Position numbers and translations under genes: made by a program
Source of the DNA: Diplocarpon mali
Lineage: Eukaryota; Ascomycota; Leotiomycetes; Helotiales; Drepanopezizaceae
Direction of reading: 5' to 3'
Length of the DNA stretch: 64,000 nt
Assembly: GCA_024741835.1 (NCBI GenBank)
Contig: JAENRP010000002.1
Coordinates: forward strand, 186,001 to 250,000
Shown here: piece by piece, positions 1 through 12,872 of the stretch
How positions within the stretch are numbered: position 1 is the first letter of the stretch
Layout: each line of letters begins with the position of its first letter
The notes under the pieces: generated by a model
Seen by the model: only the letters and a program-made list of their open reading frames with translations
The model's database searches: none
What the model was told of the DNA's origin: nothing

Positions 1-63
1 CCAGGCTCCAAAGCCAAACACCAACGCTAAACCGCGTCAACCACCAGTTCAACCTCTCCAAGT

Positions 64-1263
64 TTACGAGTTCCACTTCTTCGCCTCCATGCCCTCGGGT
101 GGTGAGATTTCAAAGGTCTTGCTTTTAACATCCTTCCAGTCAGTAGACAGCGAGGTCCCGCCACTCTCCTGATAGCTCTTCATCATTGCCCGCTTGGTAT
201 CAGGGTCGGCATCCCCATAGATTTTCTTGAAGAAGTCATCGATGCCTTCGTTCTCTTCCGCACCATCATCAACGAACTTGTCCCAATTCTTTGGTCCGTT
301 TCGGGAAGAGGTTGGGTAGACAGGTGCAGTTTCTGTTGGCTTTGTTGCAAGAACTTCCGCCGGGATCTTGGAGGAGGATTCGGACTCGGTGGTGGAAGGG
401 ATAAACTCGGTTCCTTCAAGCGCGGACCATTTGAGGCCGGGTTGAGACTTGTGCAGCACAATCTCCATCTTGTGGGGTGTAATCCGGAAAGTGCTCTTCG
501 CAGCGTCGATTCTGGAGAAGAGGGGGGTGAGAGAATAGTCGTAGGAGCTACCAACGCCGATAGGAAAGCTAACATCGAGCTGATATAATTTAGCAACTGG
601 TTGCGCAAATCAAAGACATAACCTTACACTTGCTTCCTCAATTTGGACCTCTGCACTTTCCTTGGGAATCCCCTTGGCAAATATTTCGATCGTAACTGTA
701 GCAGTAGACTGGTACCATTCTGTTCTAATCTTTTCTTTGGGTGTTGGTGTTTGCGTGATTGGAACGCTAGCCGTCGTTGTCTTCTTCTCTGTCGTTTCCT
801 TCGTCTCCTGCAGCTGAACCTCCTTGGCCTCCCCAATCAGGTCTGGAACTTCCTTGACCGTAGTCTGGTTGCATTCCGCAGTCTCTCCACCAGCCTTCTC
901 GTAGTCAAGCTTGACCTTCGCCATCCACATAGTCAATCCCTTCTCCTTTTCGTTGCGTTTGTTGCACCACAGGAAGCACATTCTTGCATCACCGTATCTG
1001 CCCAGTCCATGGAGGGCAACACCTCGTCGAAACTGCGAAGTAGCGATGAGTTCCCGCTTTTGGCGTCCGATGCTGGCGAGGAGAGCCTTGTCTGCGTCTT
1101 CGAGAGAGAGCTCATACTTTCCAATTCGGTGCAGAGCGATGGAGCGTTGGGTCAGCCAGATGGGCGATTGCGAAGTCTTCAAGGCAGCAGTGTAATGTTT
1201 GACAGCGGCGGGGTAGTCTGAGATCTTCATGGCCTCCTGGCCTTTGGCAGCATCAGAAGCCAT
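64..1263 (-). CDS. sgt1: SGT1-like co-chaperone (TPR-CS-SGS)
   Basis: Exons on the minus strand are 1263-628 and 579-64, giving 383 aa. The 48-nt intron has donor GTAAGG and acceptor ATCAG and is phase 0. Residues 1-120 form TPR-like helices, about 178-265 form a CS (p23-like) domain that starts at EWYQS and contains ITPHKMEI, and the last 75 residues form the SGS domain (NWDKFVDD, then DDFFKKIYGDAD and a terminal KKWNS). In known SGT1 proteins the CS domain binds Hsp90 and the SGS region contacts Skp1/SCF and kinetochore or immune-receptor clients; here that role is inferred from the complete domain order. The ATG at 1263 (MASDAAKG) is chosen because upstream in-frame sequence to 1323 has no family resemblance. 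The stop lies only 63 bases from the window edge, but the gene is complete. Confidence 0.93.
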
Positions 1264-4221
1264 AGTGAAGCTGTTCTGCTGACGAAGTGAGCACGACGTG
1301 GTAGAGGAAAGCCGGAGATGCACAAATGCCTGGACTTGCCTTGATAAAGTACGCGGGCAACTTCAGATCTGAGGGAGAGATATTCGAGGCTTGCAGCCTC
1401 GCGCTTGGACCAGTTAGTAGTCACATGATATCGTGAATCTCCCTGCAGCAGCTGTACCTGGGAACTCTCAAGCCACATTCGGTCTTAGTCATCAACAGAA
1501 ACACTCAGACGATTCTCATACTCTAGCCATGACCATGAAGGTCTTGCAATTGATTTATGAGCGCTTTAGCGGGCGGTATCATTGAGAATACGATTCAGTG
1601 ATAATACTCAAACTTCCCATCTCCATCCCATTCTCTCTATCGCAGGAAGCACCATACTTCCTATGCATTATGCTAAGTTGATCACGGGCGCAGCTCTTGA
1701 GCCCATGCATGATGGAACTATTTTTCCTGTAAAGATGGGACAGGAATCCAATCGTGCAGACGACAGAGACCTCCCTGCAACCTTGTTTGACTTATCTTTG
1801 GTTCAAAGTCTGCCATTTTTGCGAAAATTGTTCCAGACTCCTGTTTCCACTCTGCAAGTTGTACATATTCTTCTCATGTATACGTAGTGGTGTATGAGAC
1901 AGGTTTCATTCTCCTTATGCTATTCTTGCACAGCTTGTAAAGGGTTGGGTTTCAATTTGCTTGGGTAATAGTAGGAGTTGACAGAGTGATATAGTCAATC
2001 CCGACTAACGGCTGCTACGTAGAAGTGCCAGCGGCACACTGGAACCAATATCTCTTAGCACCAAGCTTGGTACTAGCTTTACTGTAGCAGGTCTCACAGA
2101 CTGATGAAACGATCGAGTGCTCGCAAAGATCTATAGAGATCACGGAATTGCTCGTTGGGCCACTTTTCCTCGCAGTATGCCAGAGATCGCTGGCATATAA
2201 CCGATGCTCAAGGGCTTCGAGTCGATAGATCTAGGAGGCTAGATCACGGCTCGCCTGAAGTCTAGCATCATTCGATGGGCTTTTGCTCTATTCGGGTGAC
2301 CCTAACCCGAACCTTTGTACGCTGATAAACAAGACAGCTCCGTTTACATGGGGTCTTTTTATGAGCTACATATTTGTTTCGTCCATGTATATAGGTATGT
2401 TTGTCTTCTATCAAGCTTTGTGGTTTTAAAGATCATTACAATCTCATGCTTACAGCGATGGAAACCTGGTTTGTTGAGTGATCATTGGGTAATATTAGTC
2501 AGGAGATTGACTCCAGATATGGGAAGCGCCCTTTTTCAGGGGCTTATCAAGCCTTGAGCTGGCTGGATACTAGACTCATTACCAAATCGCTTGAACGTCC
2601 ATCCATTTACTGCTCAGATCTCTCCTATTCCTCGCTCCTACATTGGCTTAAGCCAAAGCGAAAATAATTTCTAGCTCAGACCGTCCATCCGAGAAACCGC
2701 TGGAGGTCAGGCTCGACAGATTCGTTTGTTCGTTCTGAGACTACCAAGATTATACCATTGTCTTTTCTCCCTCAAGGAAGTCGGGTAAACAAGGAAGAGA
2801 GATTGACCGAGGTTGAGGTTTAGTTACTCGACGATTATCTCAAAGCATAGCTCCAGGGGTGTATCTTGATAGGTGAACCTAGAGAGTAAAATGGGGTTTT
2901 TCGCTTCTCTGCAGAGGTATCCGTCCTTCATGAGTGGCGTTCAGAGTAACGAGATGTGTACCGAACAAAGAGTGTCATTCTCTACGATATAAGGCCTACC
3001 AACTCAGGCTTTCCTGTAACTCGATGCTGTGAGTTGAAATTGGGCTGATAAATAGCTATTTATGGATTCTCGATCGACTATGAATAAGATTCTCCTTTCA
3101 GGTCTCTATATCTTTTCGGTCCTAAGCTTTAAGAAAGAAAGGCTATATCCCAAGAGGTCCAAAGCAGTTTGAGCATATAGAGCACTAAACAGGGCTTCCT
3201 GCCTTGCTTCTAGAAGTCAGGAAGTATCAAGAGAATTTCTAATCCCTACGATACCGGGACTAACTGCAAAATAAAAGTGTCTACAAAAAAAACGCGGCGA
3301 GAAAAAAAATCCTTCTCGTACAGAGATTCCGGATCCAAGCAAGCATGGCGCAACATAACTACCCCACGCCCCAGCCTCCCAGCAAATAGCAATAAAAATC
3401 CAATGTAGCAGCTCCAATGCTCTGCCCACGGGAGCCGCCACAAACGCCTTCAAGCGACTCGCAGAGGTAGAGCGATGCCTTCAGACACTCGTCCAGTTCA
3501 AAAGCTTGAAAATGGAGATATTAACGTATGAGTGATCCTCCAATTAGCCATCTGCCCGACCTATCAACCTCTCCGAGCCATTCGCTCGCCTTCCGAACTC
3601 GTCTGAAAGAAAATGGTCAGCGATCCAGGAGTAGCCCCAAGATTTCGAGCTGACGCGTATCCGAGAGATCACATACGTCGGCGATACAGCTCTCAGCGAC
3701 CAGAGTATGGTATCAATTCCCCTGAGTAGCTGCAGCTGCAACGGTAAGGTGCGTATGCGAAAACCACGTATCCGACCCGGAGATGCTGGAAAAGGGGAGC
3801 GGATTCGTGGGATCTTCGTGGACTGGAAGTACGGATCTTTGCCTGGCTAGAGCGAATGGGATAGCATTATCTCTCGTCCAGGCTGCGAAATTGACGCCGG
3901 AACTAGAGAGGTCTGCGTCAATAGTAGGCATCGATCGATGATAGACTCCAGATTGGCAGCGATCAGAAACGAACTCGTTGTAGCTTACTCGGAAGCCGAG
4001 GTGGCATTGCGCGGCTCGCGGCGATTCGCGGGATTTTGGTAGGCTAGTTAGTTGAAGCGGTGCTTCTGGGTGGGCTGCAATTGCTCGCTACCCTGCTCAG
4101 CGAGAGTTTTTTGTTTTTGGTGATGGCTCGCTCGGGACATACCAGGTCCTCTCGCTTCCGCCGTGCTTAGATCGAGCCCCTGAGCTAGCCAGCCGAAGCG
4201 AGGACCGTCGAGCGAGCACCT
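1264..4221. other. Gene-poor AT-rich intergenic stretch
   Basis: About 3 kb between SGT1 and the permease. No ORF in either strand resembles a protein family I know, and those present are under 105 codons. Much of 1900-3250 is AT-rich with many TA steps and short runs such as TATATAG, the look of old, mutated repeat DNA. I could not identify a transposon family, terminal repeats or target-site duplications. Confidence 0.5.
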
Positions 4222-5863
4222 TCAAAGTCCATCAGAAGCGGGTGGGCCGCGGTAGACTGCAAATAACCAGGCTACTCAGCAAACAGTTCTCTCTCCACAT
4301 TCAAATAAAGAACGCGACTGGAAGGGACGGAGAGATACCTTTCCTCGCATGCACCAGATACCAGACCGCCGCAATCACCCCAAAACCCACAGCGACCACA
4401 CTCGCATAGTTCATGCTGATATCCGTAACTGGCAGCACATTCGGCATGCTAAACAACACAGTCTCCAAGGCAATCCACACCAAAGCTACCACATTGACAA
4501 TCGGTCCAGCGACAGGTCCGCAGTTCCACTTCGCCTGATTGACCTCTGCTCTGCGATTCCAGATCAGCGATGAAGCGATAGGGATCGCATAGGATAGGGC
4601 AAGCGCGATGACGCCTACGGACACGAAAGCCGTGAACGCGGATGTACTGCCGAGGTTGATAAGGCCGAGGAGCATTTGCACGAGGGTGACGAGGATCAGG
4701 GCGTAGACGGGGACACCGAGTCTCTGGTTGATCCTGGAGAACACTTTTGAGCCAGGGATTGCGTCGTCGCGCGCGAATGCCCAGGTGCAGCGAGACGCGG
4801 CCACGGTGATGCTGATGGAGCAGAACATGGTGATGCCTAGGACGAGAAAGGTGAGGCCGAGACCACCGCCGGGAGAGCCCATGACGATATGGAAGATGTA
4901 GGGCAGGGCTTGGCCGGCTGGAGCGCCGAGGATATCTTCTAGCGGGGGCAAGGTCACGCAGATGGGAATGATGAAGAAGAGCCCAGCGATCCCCCCGACC
5001 GGAACGCAGAGCGACATCGCGCGAGGGACTTTGATAGCCGGGTCTGACACTTCTTCCGCCATGGAAGAGATCATGCCGATCGCCGAGAAAGTGTACGCTG
5101 CTGGCAGAAGTCCAATGAAGAAGGTAAACGCTCGCCAGCCTGACAATGAGGTATCGTAATGACCCAGTGCGTAGGATGCGGAATGGCGTCCAACGTCTGC
5201 TTTGACCGAAAGGGCAATCATGATGACGAGGATCGAGATCCCCGTCCAAGCTGCACATATTGTGTCGACCATGGGAAGGTACTTGTTGCCAAAAGTACAG
5301 ATCGCGAGGGTGGCGAGGCAGATGGCGAAGAAGATGAGGAGGAGCTGCCAAGCTGTTGCGACGAAGTCGGGGTGGTAAACCGAGACTGTGGCCACGACCA
5401 GCGAGGCGAATCCAAAGTTGACGGAGAGTGTGATGGTCCAGTTCCCAATGAGCCATATCCACCCAGTGATGAAGGACAAGATAGTCTTGTTGGACTTGGC
5501 GATTTGAAAGGACCAGTAATAAGGACCTGCTGATGTCGGGTACCGAGAAGCCAATTCACCCAGCGATAGCGCAACACACTCGTCAAGGACGAGAACCATG
5601 AGCCATCCGACGAAGATAGACAGCTGGCCTCCTCCGTAGATGGCCACGATCAACGGAGAGCCTTCGCCAAAGGGAATCGCAGCGATAGCCAGCGTTTGGA
5701 AGAGGAGCGTGAAGAGCGAACGATTGCGGTTCAACTCGGGCGTATATCCGAGAGCTGCGAGGCTGTCGACATCGCGGACGGTGCCGACTCCATGCTCAGG
5801 CGTCGGGAGAGACGCTCTCTCATCGGCGAACTTGAATCTCGTGTCGTGGTCCAGCGTCGTCAT
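4222..5863 (-). CDS. APC-family amino acid/choline/GABA-type permease
   Basis: Minus-strand exons are 5863-4339 and 4256-4222, giving 519 aa. The protein has a hydrophilic N-terminus, then about 12 membrane segments, with permease features such as FGEGSPLIVAIYGGGQ near residue 65 and ASRYPTSAGPYYW near 105. It is a proton-coupled uptake carrier of the fungal amino acid/choline transporter branch of the APC superfamily, expected in the plasma membrane; the substrate cannot be told from sequence. The uninterrupted reading frame would end in an atypical tail. Removing an 82-nt intron (GTATCT to TTTGCAG) restores the family-typical C-terminus HARKVYRGPP from a 35-nt last exon. Ordinary ORF calling would therefore miss the true end. 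Confidence 0.9.
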
Positions 5864-6881
5864 GGTTCAGAACTCTCCGGCCCTAGCCAGCCTTGTCGCC
5901 GCAACAGCAGGCAAATAGGCAAATACCAGGCTCGAATGAGTGAGAGACGAAGGAAGAGCGCCGTCGCGAGAGATCAAACAACGATACACGGGGGAGCGAG
6001 ACCAGGTGGCAGTGTATACATCCACGCAAATCCAAGCCGTGATCCCGCAATTGAAGCCTCTGCCCAGAACTCTTCTCTGCCCGTGGTCCAATAGCAAAAG
6101 AAATAGAGGTATGCGCTCTTCAAGGATACTCAAATGCAGCTTCGCACAGTGCGCCGAGTCGAGAATAGGTATACGATATCATGTTGCATTATCAGAGGAG
6201 CGATGGCCCTGCCGCTATCAGAGCTCTGCAGCCCCTTGCTTGAGCTGGCTTACAGATATCAGGACGGACATTATACGGCGTATCTTATCTGTCGCAGTCG
6301 TACAGCATGCAGCCGTACAGCATAGCACAGCGAGGACCGAATCCAATTCCGATTGCACTTTGAATCCCAATCCCAGCCCCAACGCCCCGGAAATGCTCGT
6401 GCAGCTGCAAGTGCTTTGCGAGCTGTTGCAGGCGTCACGATGCTGCGTACAGAATTCCAGCCAGGCCAATCCAATATCACGTGTGTCAGAGCTGGTCTCT
6501 CCTCCTGCGCGTCGGGGAGCAGCGGGCTGGAGGCCGAAGCGTGCGGAGGCGACGAGGACGAGCGTGGGATGAGATGGTCGTACCGACACGGAATCGGTCG
6601 CCAAGCGGGCACTCTTCACAAGGACTTGGTCGGTATGGAACGTTCAGTCCGGCGACGATCCGTGACGGCGCATTGCAAGGTTGCACGACTCGAAGCGCTG
6701 CGTGATCCAGGCAGCCTTGGATGGACATTACCATTGCTATCTACATCTCTGCGGATATATCAATCCTTCCGTGCCACAATGTGCCCACGATGACGAGCGC
6801 CGTGTGAATGTGGAGGCTTCTTGCTACTCCAATTCGATGCCGCCGTTTTGAACGGGTGATGGTCTTCCTCGCAGTCTCCGT
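5864..6881. other. Permease upstream region without a recognised gene
   Basis: This is 5' flanking DNA of the permease. ORFs on both strands are overlapping shadows without family resemblance. It must contain the permease promoter, but I see no convincing TATA box or known factor site that I would stake a position on. Confidence 0.4.
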
Positions 6882-7223
6882 GGAACGCCTCTCCCCTTTC
6901 TACAGCACCTCCCACAGCGATGGCACACACAGTTGCCCCGAAGACGAGCTGGAGTTCACTGAACAAGATGGCAGGTATGATACCCACCGGCTCCGCCAGC
7001 ACACCTCGATCGCGTACTTGAAGTCCCCAAGAGACCCCGAGCCCGGCCCATCAGCTAGCGAATACCCATCATCGAACCATTGAATCGAACAACAAGCCAT
7101 GACAAGCATCGACGGCATGAAAGAAGTCATTCCATTCCGACAATGGCGGTAACCTGAGTATGCCAGACCGACGGCTGGGATGATTGACCAGCAGGAGACG
7201 ATGCAGACGAGGACGAAGAGCTG
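6882..7223 (-). pseudogene. Ammonium transporter (AMT/MEP) relic, frameshifted fragment
   Basis: Reading the minus strand from 7223, one frame gives the first AMT helices: LFVLVCIVSCWSIIPAVGLA, then YSG, CSIQWFDDGYSLAD and GSLGDFKYAIE. This matches the AMT order of a hydrophobic helix, YSG, SFQWFxxGYSLAF and a glycine-aspartate loop. Around 6996-7005 the similarity jumps to another frame and continues as PVGIIPAILFSELQLVFGA and AVGGAVERGE, the next AMT helix pair ending in the conserved ERG. It stops there: the WNPNGW and later conserved regions are absent. About 113 residues of a roughly 480-residue family remain, with one frame change and a TAA just upstream. I read this as a truncated dead gene, not a sequencing slip. 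Confidence 0.75.
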
Positions 7224-8203
7224 GGGAGTTGGCGGTTAGCGAGCTGAACTTGATCATTGCGTTGTCTTTCCCCGTGGTCTCCGTGGCAGGACAATTGAAT
7301 CTCGTCGGCACCCTTTCGGCGGTATCTCTGTTCTTTTTTGGCGTCTGTTGACTTGGCTCTCGTGAGAAATCGGATCACTCGCGGTATCTGTCAAATCACA
7401 TGCTTCCCACCCGCCGAGCACATCTGAGGGACTCATTGTCATAGCTCAAGCTCAGGGCTTGAGATGCACAACCAAGAGGGCTGGAAGCAGTTCGCATGAG
7501 CTGGTCGCGCGGAGAGGAGTTATCTGAGAGCCTCCAGATAATTCGACTCGACACTTGACGTCCCCGCAAAAACCATGTGCGATGTGCAGTCGGCGTGGCG
7601 TCGATATGCGAGGCGCGCTGCCCCCTTATCAATAAGTGGATTGAGGGGGAGACAACGGGGGTGATTGGGGCCAAGACAGCCCCCACGCAGCCAAAAGAGG
7701 TCATTGATAAGGCCAAGTTGGATGGTCACATCGCCCCGAGTCTGATCACTCTGTATAAACACAATGATGGCATATTCTTGTTGTATTGGATCAACTGCAA
7801 GCAGTTAGTTCCTCTTGCCGGAAAATGGCGAGGGGCTGGCAGCGCGTATTTCAAGGCCGCTTAACCCACCTATTCATTCAACATATGATACGGAACACCG
7901 GCTCAGCTGATCTGTTGTTCTCGACCTTCCAATGCCCATAGTGCCCTCGGTCTGTGGAGCACAGGTCTTGCAGCGTTGCACCTGGGCGACAGGACCAGCA
8001 CCGAGTCTTCGTTTCGACTGGAATGATGCAGTAGCCGTGGGCCTGGGTAGAAATGGTGGCATGCAGAGTCGCACGAGATCTTCTCGAGCCTCGAACCCAT
8101 GTATCTGACACCGCGTACTGAAACCTGTAGCCCCGAGAGTGCTGCTCCACGTCCGGGCTCCGGAATCTCCAGCCCAAATCGAACCTCTCTCCCCCCCCAA
8201 GGC
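7224..8203. other. Intergenic, no recognised gene
   Basis: This lies between the transporter relic and the 3' end of the Zn2Cys6 gene. The minus strand has ORFs of up to 184 codons (for example 7878-8432), but these are antiphase to or downstream of the transcription factor and show no motif. Part of it is presumably the 3' UTR of that gene. Confidence 0.4.
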
Positions 8204-9612
8204 TCAGAAAAGGCACGTCACATTCGCTATGTCGCCGAAGTACACCCACCAGCTCGCTTGTTTGAAGCCACGGTCCAGCTCTGCCCATCGTTTTTCGAGG
8301 AACGAGTCCAGAGAGCGGATGCTTTCGAAGGACAGGAAGGTGGCCGTTCGCACGAGGCTCTTCTTGATCGATAACCTTTGCTCGCTCACCAGACAGTGGG
8401 ATCCGATAACGAGAACAGGAAACAATATGCAATGGTGGAGCTTCTCGGTCAGGGCTTCGCCACCGATGACAGCCATGCAGCGGGTAACAGCTTGCTGGAC
8501 GAGCTCATGGCCGACGTCAAGAGCACCAAGAGCCCTGTACAGGTAGACGCACGCGGCGAGCCGATAGCAGGCACAAAACGCTGCCCAGGCAGCTTGTTCT
8601 GAGGTATGTTTTGCTGCCTCCTGTCGAGCTGCTTGCTGTTCCAGGGCGATCTGGATAGAGATGAGTACGCCTTGAGACGCAGTGCCTCGGAAGTTACGCA
8701 CTTCGTGTCCCAGACTCGCTAGCTGCGATGTGATGGCCATAATCTCGAGAAAATCGTCGTCGGCTTGGACATTGCCCCACCACGGCTCACAGTTCCCGAA
8801 CTCATACCATGTGGGAGCATCGAAGAATGCCTTCTTGCCAATGAGCAGCGAATGTGTGAGGTCCATTGTCGCGAATATGGAGAGCATGAGAACCGGCAGA
8901 TCGCTCTTCGTCTGCATGATATCCCCCACGCCCTTCCACTGTTGCAGGATGGCCTGTCCTCCGAGGAGGTGATAATGTGTAGCAGAGCTCTCGGTAACGG
9001 GCTCGATGATCCCGTCGAGGATGCAGAGAAGGACGTTCGCGATGAACAGCGAGTGACTAGCCTCATCCGAGTGCGAGCCCATCAAGTGCTTCCGAAACAG
9101 TCCAAGCGCATTATTCCGGTCCTCGATCTTCGACAACGACAGAGCCTTCGCGTTGACGCTTCGATAGGTCGCATGGGCATTCGCAACCGCCACCACGCTC
9201 TGCAGCAAGATCGGATCCTTCGAGAGCTCGCTCAGGTCTATTCGCATGACATTGTTGGAGATCGTGAAGCGCGGCAGCAGTTCGTACTCGAAATAGAGCA
9301 TGTGGTGCTCGTTGCTCTTAACCATGACCGGCGGGTTGTACATGGGTAAAGGTATCTTCTTTCCGGCAAGGAGTCCTCTCGAAGCAACGCCGTCCGTCCA
9401 TCGTAACTTCACCTTGCCATAATCGCAGTGCCGTCCAGCCTTGATGCACTTCGCGCAGCTGGGACTTTGAAGGTCGCAGATGACTCTGCGTTCCTTGCAG
9501 GCCCCTAGAAACAGAGTCAGCGATTGCTCCGTCAGACAGATCCGCAAAGATGAGATGGGGTTTCCCGTCACCTACAGCAAGATCCCTCGACAGTCCGAAT
9601 CCGTGGTGGCAT
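8204..9612 (-). CDS. Zn2Cys6 fungal transcription factor
   Basis: Minus-strand exons are 9612-9576 and 9504-8204, giving 445 aa from the ATG at 9612; an in-frame ATG at 9657 would add 15 residues. The 71-nt intron (GTAGGT to TTTCTAG) falls inside the DNA-binding motif. Joining the exons gives GSCWACKERRVICD followed by CAKCIKAGRHC, so cysteines sit at 12, 15, 22, 29, 32 and 39, the exact spacing of a Zn2Cys6 binuclear cluster. The remaining 400 residues are a helical region of the fungal-specific regulatory type, ending in WWVYFGDIANVTCLF. It is a nuclear DNA-binding regulator; its targets are unknown, and no adjacent biosynthetic cluster is visible. The divergent neighbour region contains CACGTGA near 9816, which could be a binding site for some other factor. 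Confidence 0.88.
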
Positions 9613-9657
9613 TTGGGTGTTGGAGACATGGAGTTGTATTCGAGGGAGCAGGGACAT

Positions 9658-12600
9658 GGTAACGGGCGACCTTGGACCTTGGACGAGGACATGGAGGAGG
9701 GCCAAGTCATACAATATAGCTCTCATTCCATTGAGCCGTGCGGCTCTCACTGCCGTGCTCGAGTAGGACTCTGCTGTGTCCCTAGACAGACTGCCCAGGC
9801 CAATCCCCACATTACACGTGACCGCTCCACCACGCGGCGAGTCCGTCGCAGGATCGATACCGGCTCACTGGGCCACTCTGGCTGGGCCAGCCAATGCCAT
9901 ATATAGAGAGAGAGGATATCAAGCATTTTCCCATGATAATGATTTTAGATAATCAATAGATCTTTCCGAGGGAAAACGACGGCTCCACTGGATGTTAATT
10001 CGAACGCAAGTAAGGAGTTGCTATCCCCATCGGGAGCTGCGTTGCCAGTATCACCGCCAGATCCGATAACTTTGCAGCAACAAATAAAAGCCTATAAACA
10101 GCTGTATGGTAAGATGGGGGTCCTCGGGAGATTATCTTCTAGCCACTGGCTGTACTCAAAGCCATGTCTAAACTCAATTGGCGTATAGAAAAGATGACTC
10201 TGGAGTATATTTAAAGCAACTCTACTATCGAGTACTCTTTTCTCGGTACGGTTCTCACCTGGAGCCTCAAAGGAGAGCGCCAAAGTCCAGTACAACAGAC
10301 ATGGAAATCTAAGAGGTGTCTTCAGACGGAATCCTAGATAGACGTCTATATATATTCATGTATATATGGATGTATATATACGGATGTACACATATGAACT
10401 GGTTTTTACAGGTGGATATGAGTGGATGGTGTGTATATGGCCTGTCCCCTGACTATCGATGGCATTACAATCTAATCCTCCGAGCCGCTTGGAATCGATC
10501 CTACAGCTTCTGAAATGGGATCCGGCAAGCTTCATACCGTAGGATGGAAGGCAGGCTGATTGATACGACCAAGGACGGGAAGATTAGATCGGGACCGGCT
10601 GGCGCGAAAGATATGGTAGGGGCAACAGAACAAAGGATTCCACAAGCCTGACCAACACCCAGTCCTGACTCTTCACCAGTCACCCTCACCGAAGCATTAC
10701 GATTCATGAAACATACACCCAGCACGACAATAGATACAGTCCAACCACCTTCTAACGGTAAGATAAAAGGAAACCGTCGTATGGGGCGACTGCAACTCCA
10801 TCTGAAAGCTATGGCCTGCTTCAACGGTCCCAAAGACCTATACACGAATGCCCTGCCGCGGCAGATCTGGGTATCAGATGAATTCCAACTCATCTGCACG
10901 CTGATAATGCCTCCAGATAGGGCCAACAGACAGCAAGACAAGTTACGTTGATCTGGGTTGTTCCTTGTCGCATATGCCGCTTGTTGCTGGACGAGGTCGG
11001 AATAGCTTGGGAAGTAGCCAAATATGTGGCAAGACCTCGAGAAGTACCGGCGACGATTTCTGGATTTCTTCTTCGCCTCTTGTGCTCAAGCTACCAATCT
11101 CAGTCGTCACTCTAAGACTCATCTTATAGCAAAGGTAGGTCTCGGGTTCTGGTACGAGAACCCCACGTCGCTATGGTGCAACCGGTCGATTCTAGACCAG
11201 CAAGAAAGATCTGCACTATTCATGATGGCGTAATAACCCTATTATTCTCGTCCCCAGATATTTTGCTCAGACATTGTGCTCTACCTCAGCATTACGTGCC
11301 TCGGAGAGCGCCCGATACATGCAAGCCCTTCACTGCGGTTGTCCATGATCCTCGACATGTGTCCCTTTCCAAGAATGAGTATCTTGAATCTCTTGCCTGC
11401 CGAAACGCTGCCAAAGCTGCCTAGGTGTGCTTGGTCGTGGAAGTTTTGGCCTCGAGGCCCGAAATTCGGTGGTCGAACGCTGTCTGGCACAGAACAATGC
11501 ACTCGAGTGTGTGCCCGGTCCTACACTCATGGTATACCAGCTGCTGATGCTTCAACATGCTACCATGGCCCAGTGATCATGGTCAATGAGTGTTGGTTCC
11601 AAACAACGACCGCCAGTCAGGCGTTGAGTCAGGCGTCGAAGAGGTCGGGCCTGTTGACAATCACCGAGCCCCGAATGCACGCCGTCGTCGGCGCTCGTGC
11701 GATCAAGAGGGATGAATGCATTTCTGGGAGAAGTATGAAACAAGTGCGGACTTGTGGCGGAGCGAATGCTCTCTGCTTGGTGTTTTGTCTCGAGGTTGAC
11801 TTCAGAACACTCAACGCACCTTCCACAGCCCCCTATCTTTGCTTCCTCAAAGACTTGCGAATGACGAAGCCATCTCTGCATTTGCTCAATAGTCTATCCA
11901 CATTAAGCCCATTCGACTCTTTGCCTTGCTCCTTCCCGGGCCTGATCATAAGTTCGATGGTCCTTCGGTCCATGAGGCCCTCGCTTAGGCTCTGGACCCC
12001 TATCCAACTTCTCGAGGCATAGCTCGGTGATGGCAAGATTCGAAATTCGCCTAGACTCTTCTCCGAGTCTCGCCATCATGATATTGAATGGACCACTCAC
12101 GAAGCTGTATTATCGTCAACTCAACTCGACACCCTTGCTGCGCCAGAACAAGTCTAGAGCTGCGCAATCACCAACGCTTGTCTTAGCGGGCCCAATGCCT
12201 CATAAGTACTCGTCCTGCCCCAGCCCAAACCTCTTCTTTTTCTGCTCAGTTATCTCGATGTCTACTCGATTTCAACGCCTCTCTTCTCTTCGGTCGGTGG
12301 TCTCCGGACACCGCACCTCTGCTCCGGCGTCTTCTTCGGAAGTTCGTCATGGGTTCATGTCCCATTACCCCCCCTCCCATCTCCCTTTCTCCAGAGCTGA
12401 TACTGGTGTTCCTGGTACGTTGAAAGATCTCCCAATTTCCCGTGCCTTTCCCTTCATCAATTCTCCACTCGGCATGTCGATACTTGGGTCGTGCGCCGCG
12501 CGTTATCACATCGATCACGACGACACAAATACCAATATCCTTTGACGACTTATCACTTCTGTCCAAACATCTGTACCAAGCCTCTGCTAACGTATCAACT

Positions 12601-12872
12601 CACCAGCTTGGCCCCGAAGCCATCCGGACACCCTCTCTCCTCTTCCTCGAGTTGGCGCTCCTGCTTTGGCGGTTGAGCGGACTCAGGTGAGCCTTCGCAT
12701 GTCAGAAAAACTAAATCATTCTTCCTCACAGAACCAAAAAACACCAAAAACAATTCAAAACCAAAAACCAAAAAAATACACCTTCAACTCTCCTCTCGAC
12801 TTTCCATTTACAGACGCATCTTCTACTTCCCCTTCTCCTTTGTCGTCCTCTTCCCTTTCGTTCGGTGAAGCT
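9658..12872. other. Long intergenic region, no recognised gene
   Basis: This covers upstream DNA of the Zn2Cys6 gene through to the repeat-protein gene. 9950-11250 is AT-rich. Open frames exist (plus 11276-12022, 248 codons; minus 10501-10941, 146 codons), but neither has a family signature, convincing codon bias or splice structure. The last part, 12250-12872, may be 5' UTR or upstream exons of the following gene, because it holds possible splice donors (GTACGT near 12417, GTGAGC near 12687) and a TTTACAG acceptor near 12812. Confidence 0.35.
10344..10394. repeat. TA-rich imperfect microsatellite
   Basis: An alternation of TATATA blocks with ATGGATG/ACGGATG spacers, visible directly. It is a simple-sequence tract with no sign of coding. 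Confidence 0.7.

Noticed and set aside
4449..5462. 337-codon minus frame within the permease
   Set aside because: Arg/His-rich shadow of the permease gene in a shifted frame.
11276..12022. Plus-strand 248-codon open frame
   Set aside because: No family likeness; equally long stretches are open on the other strand. Kept only as a note in the intergenic entry.
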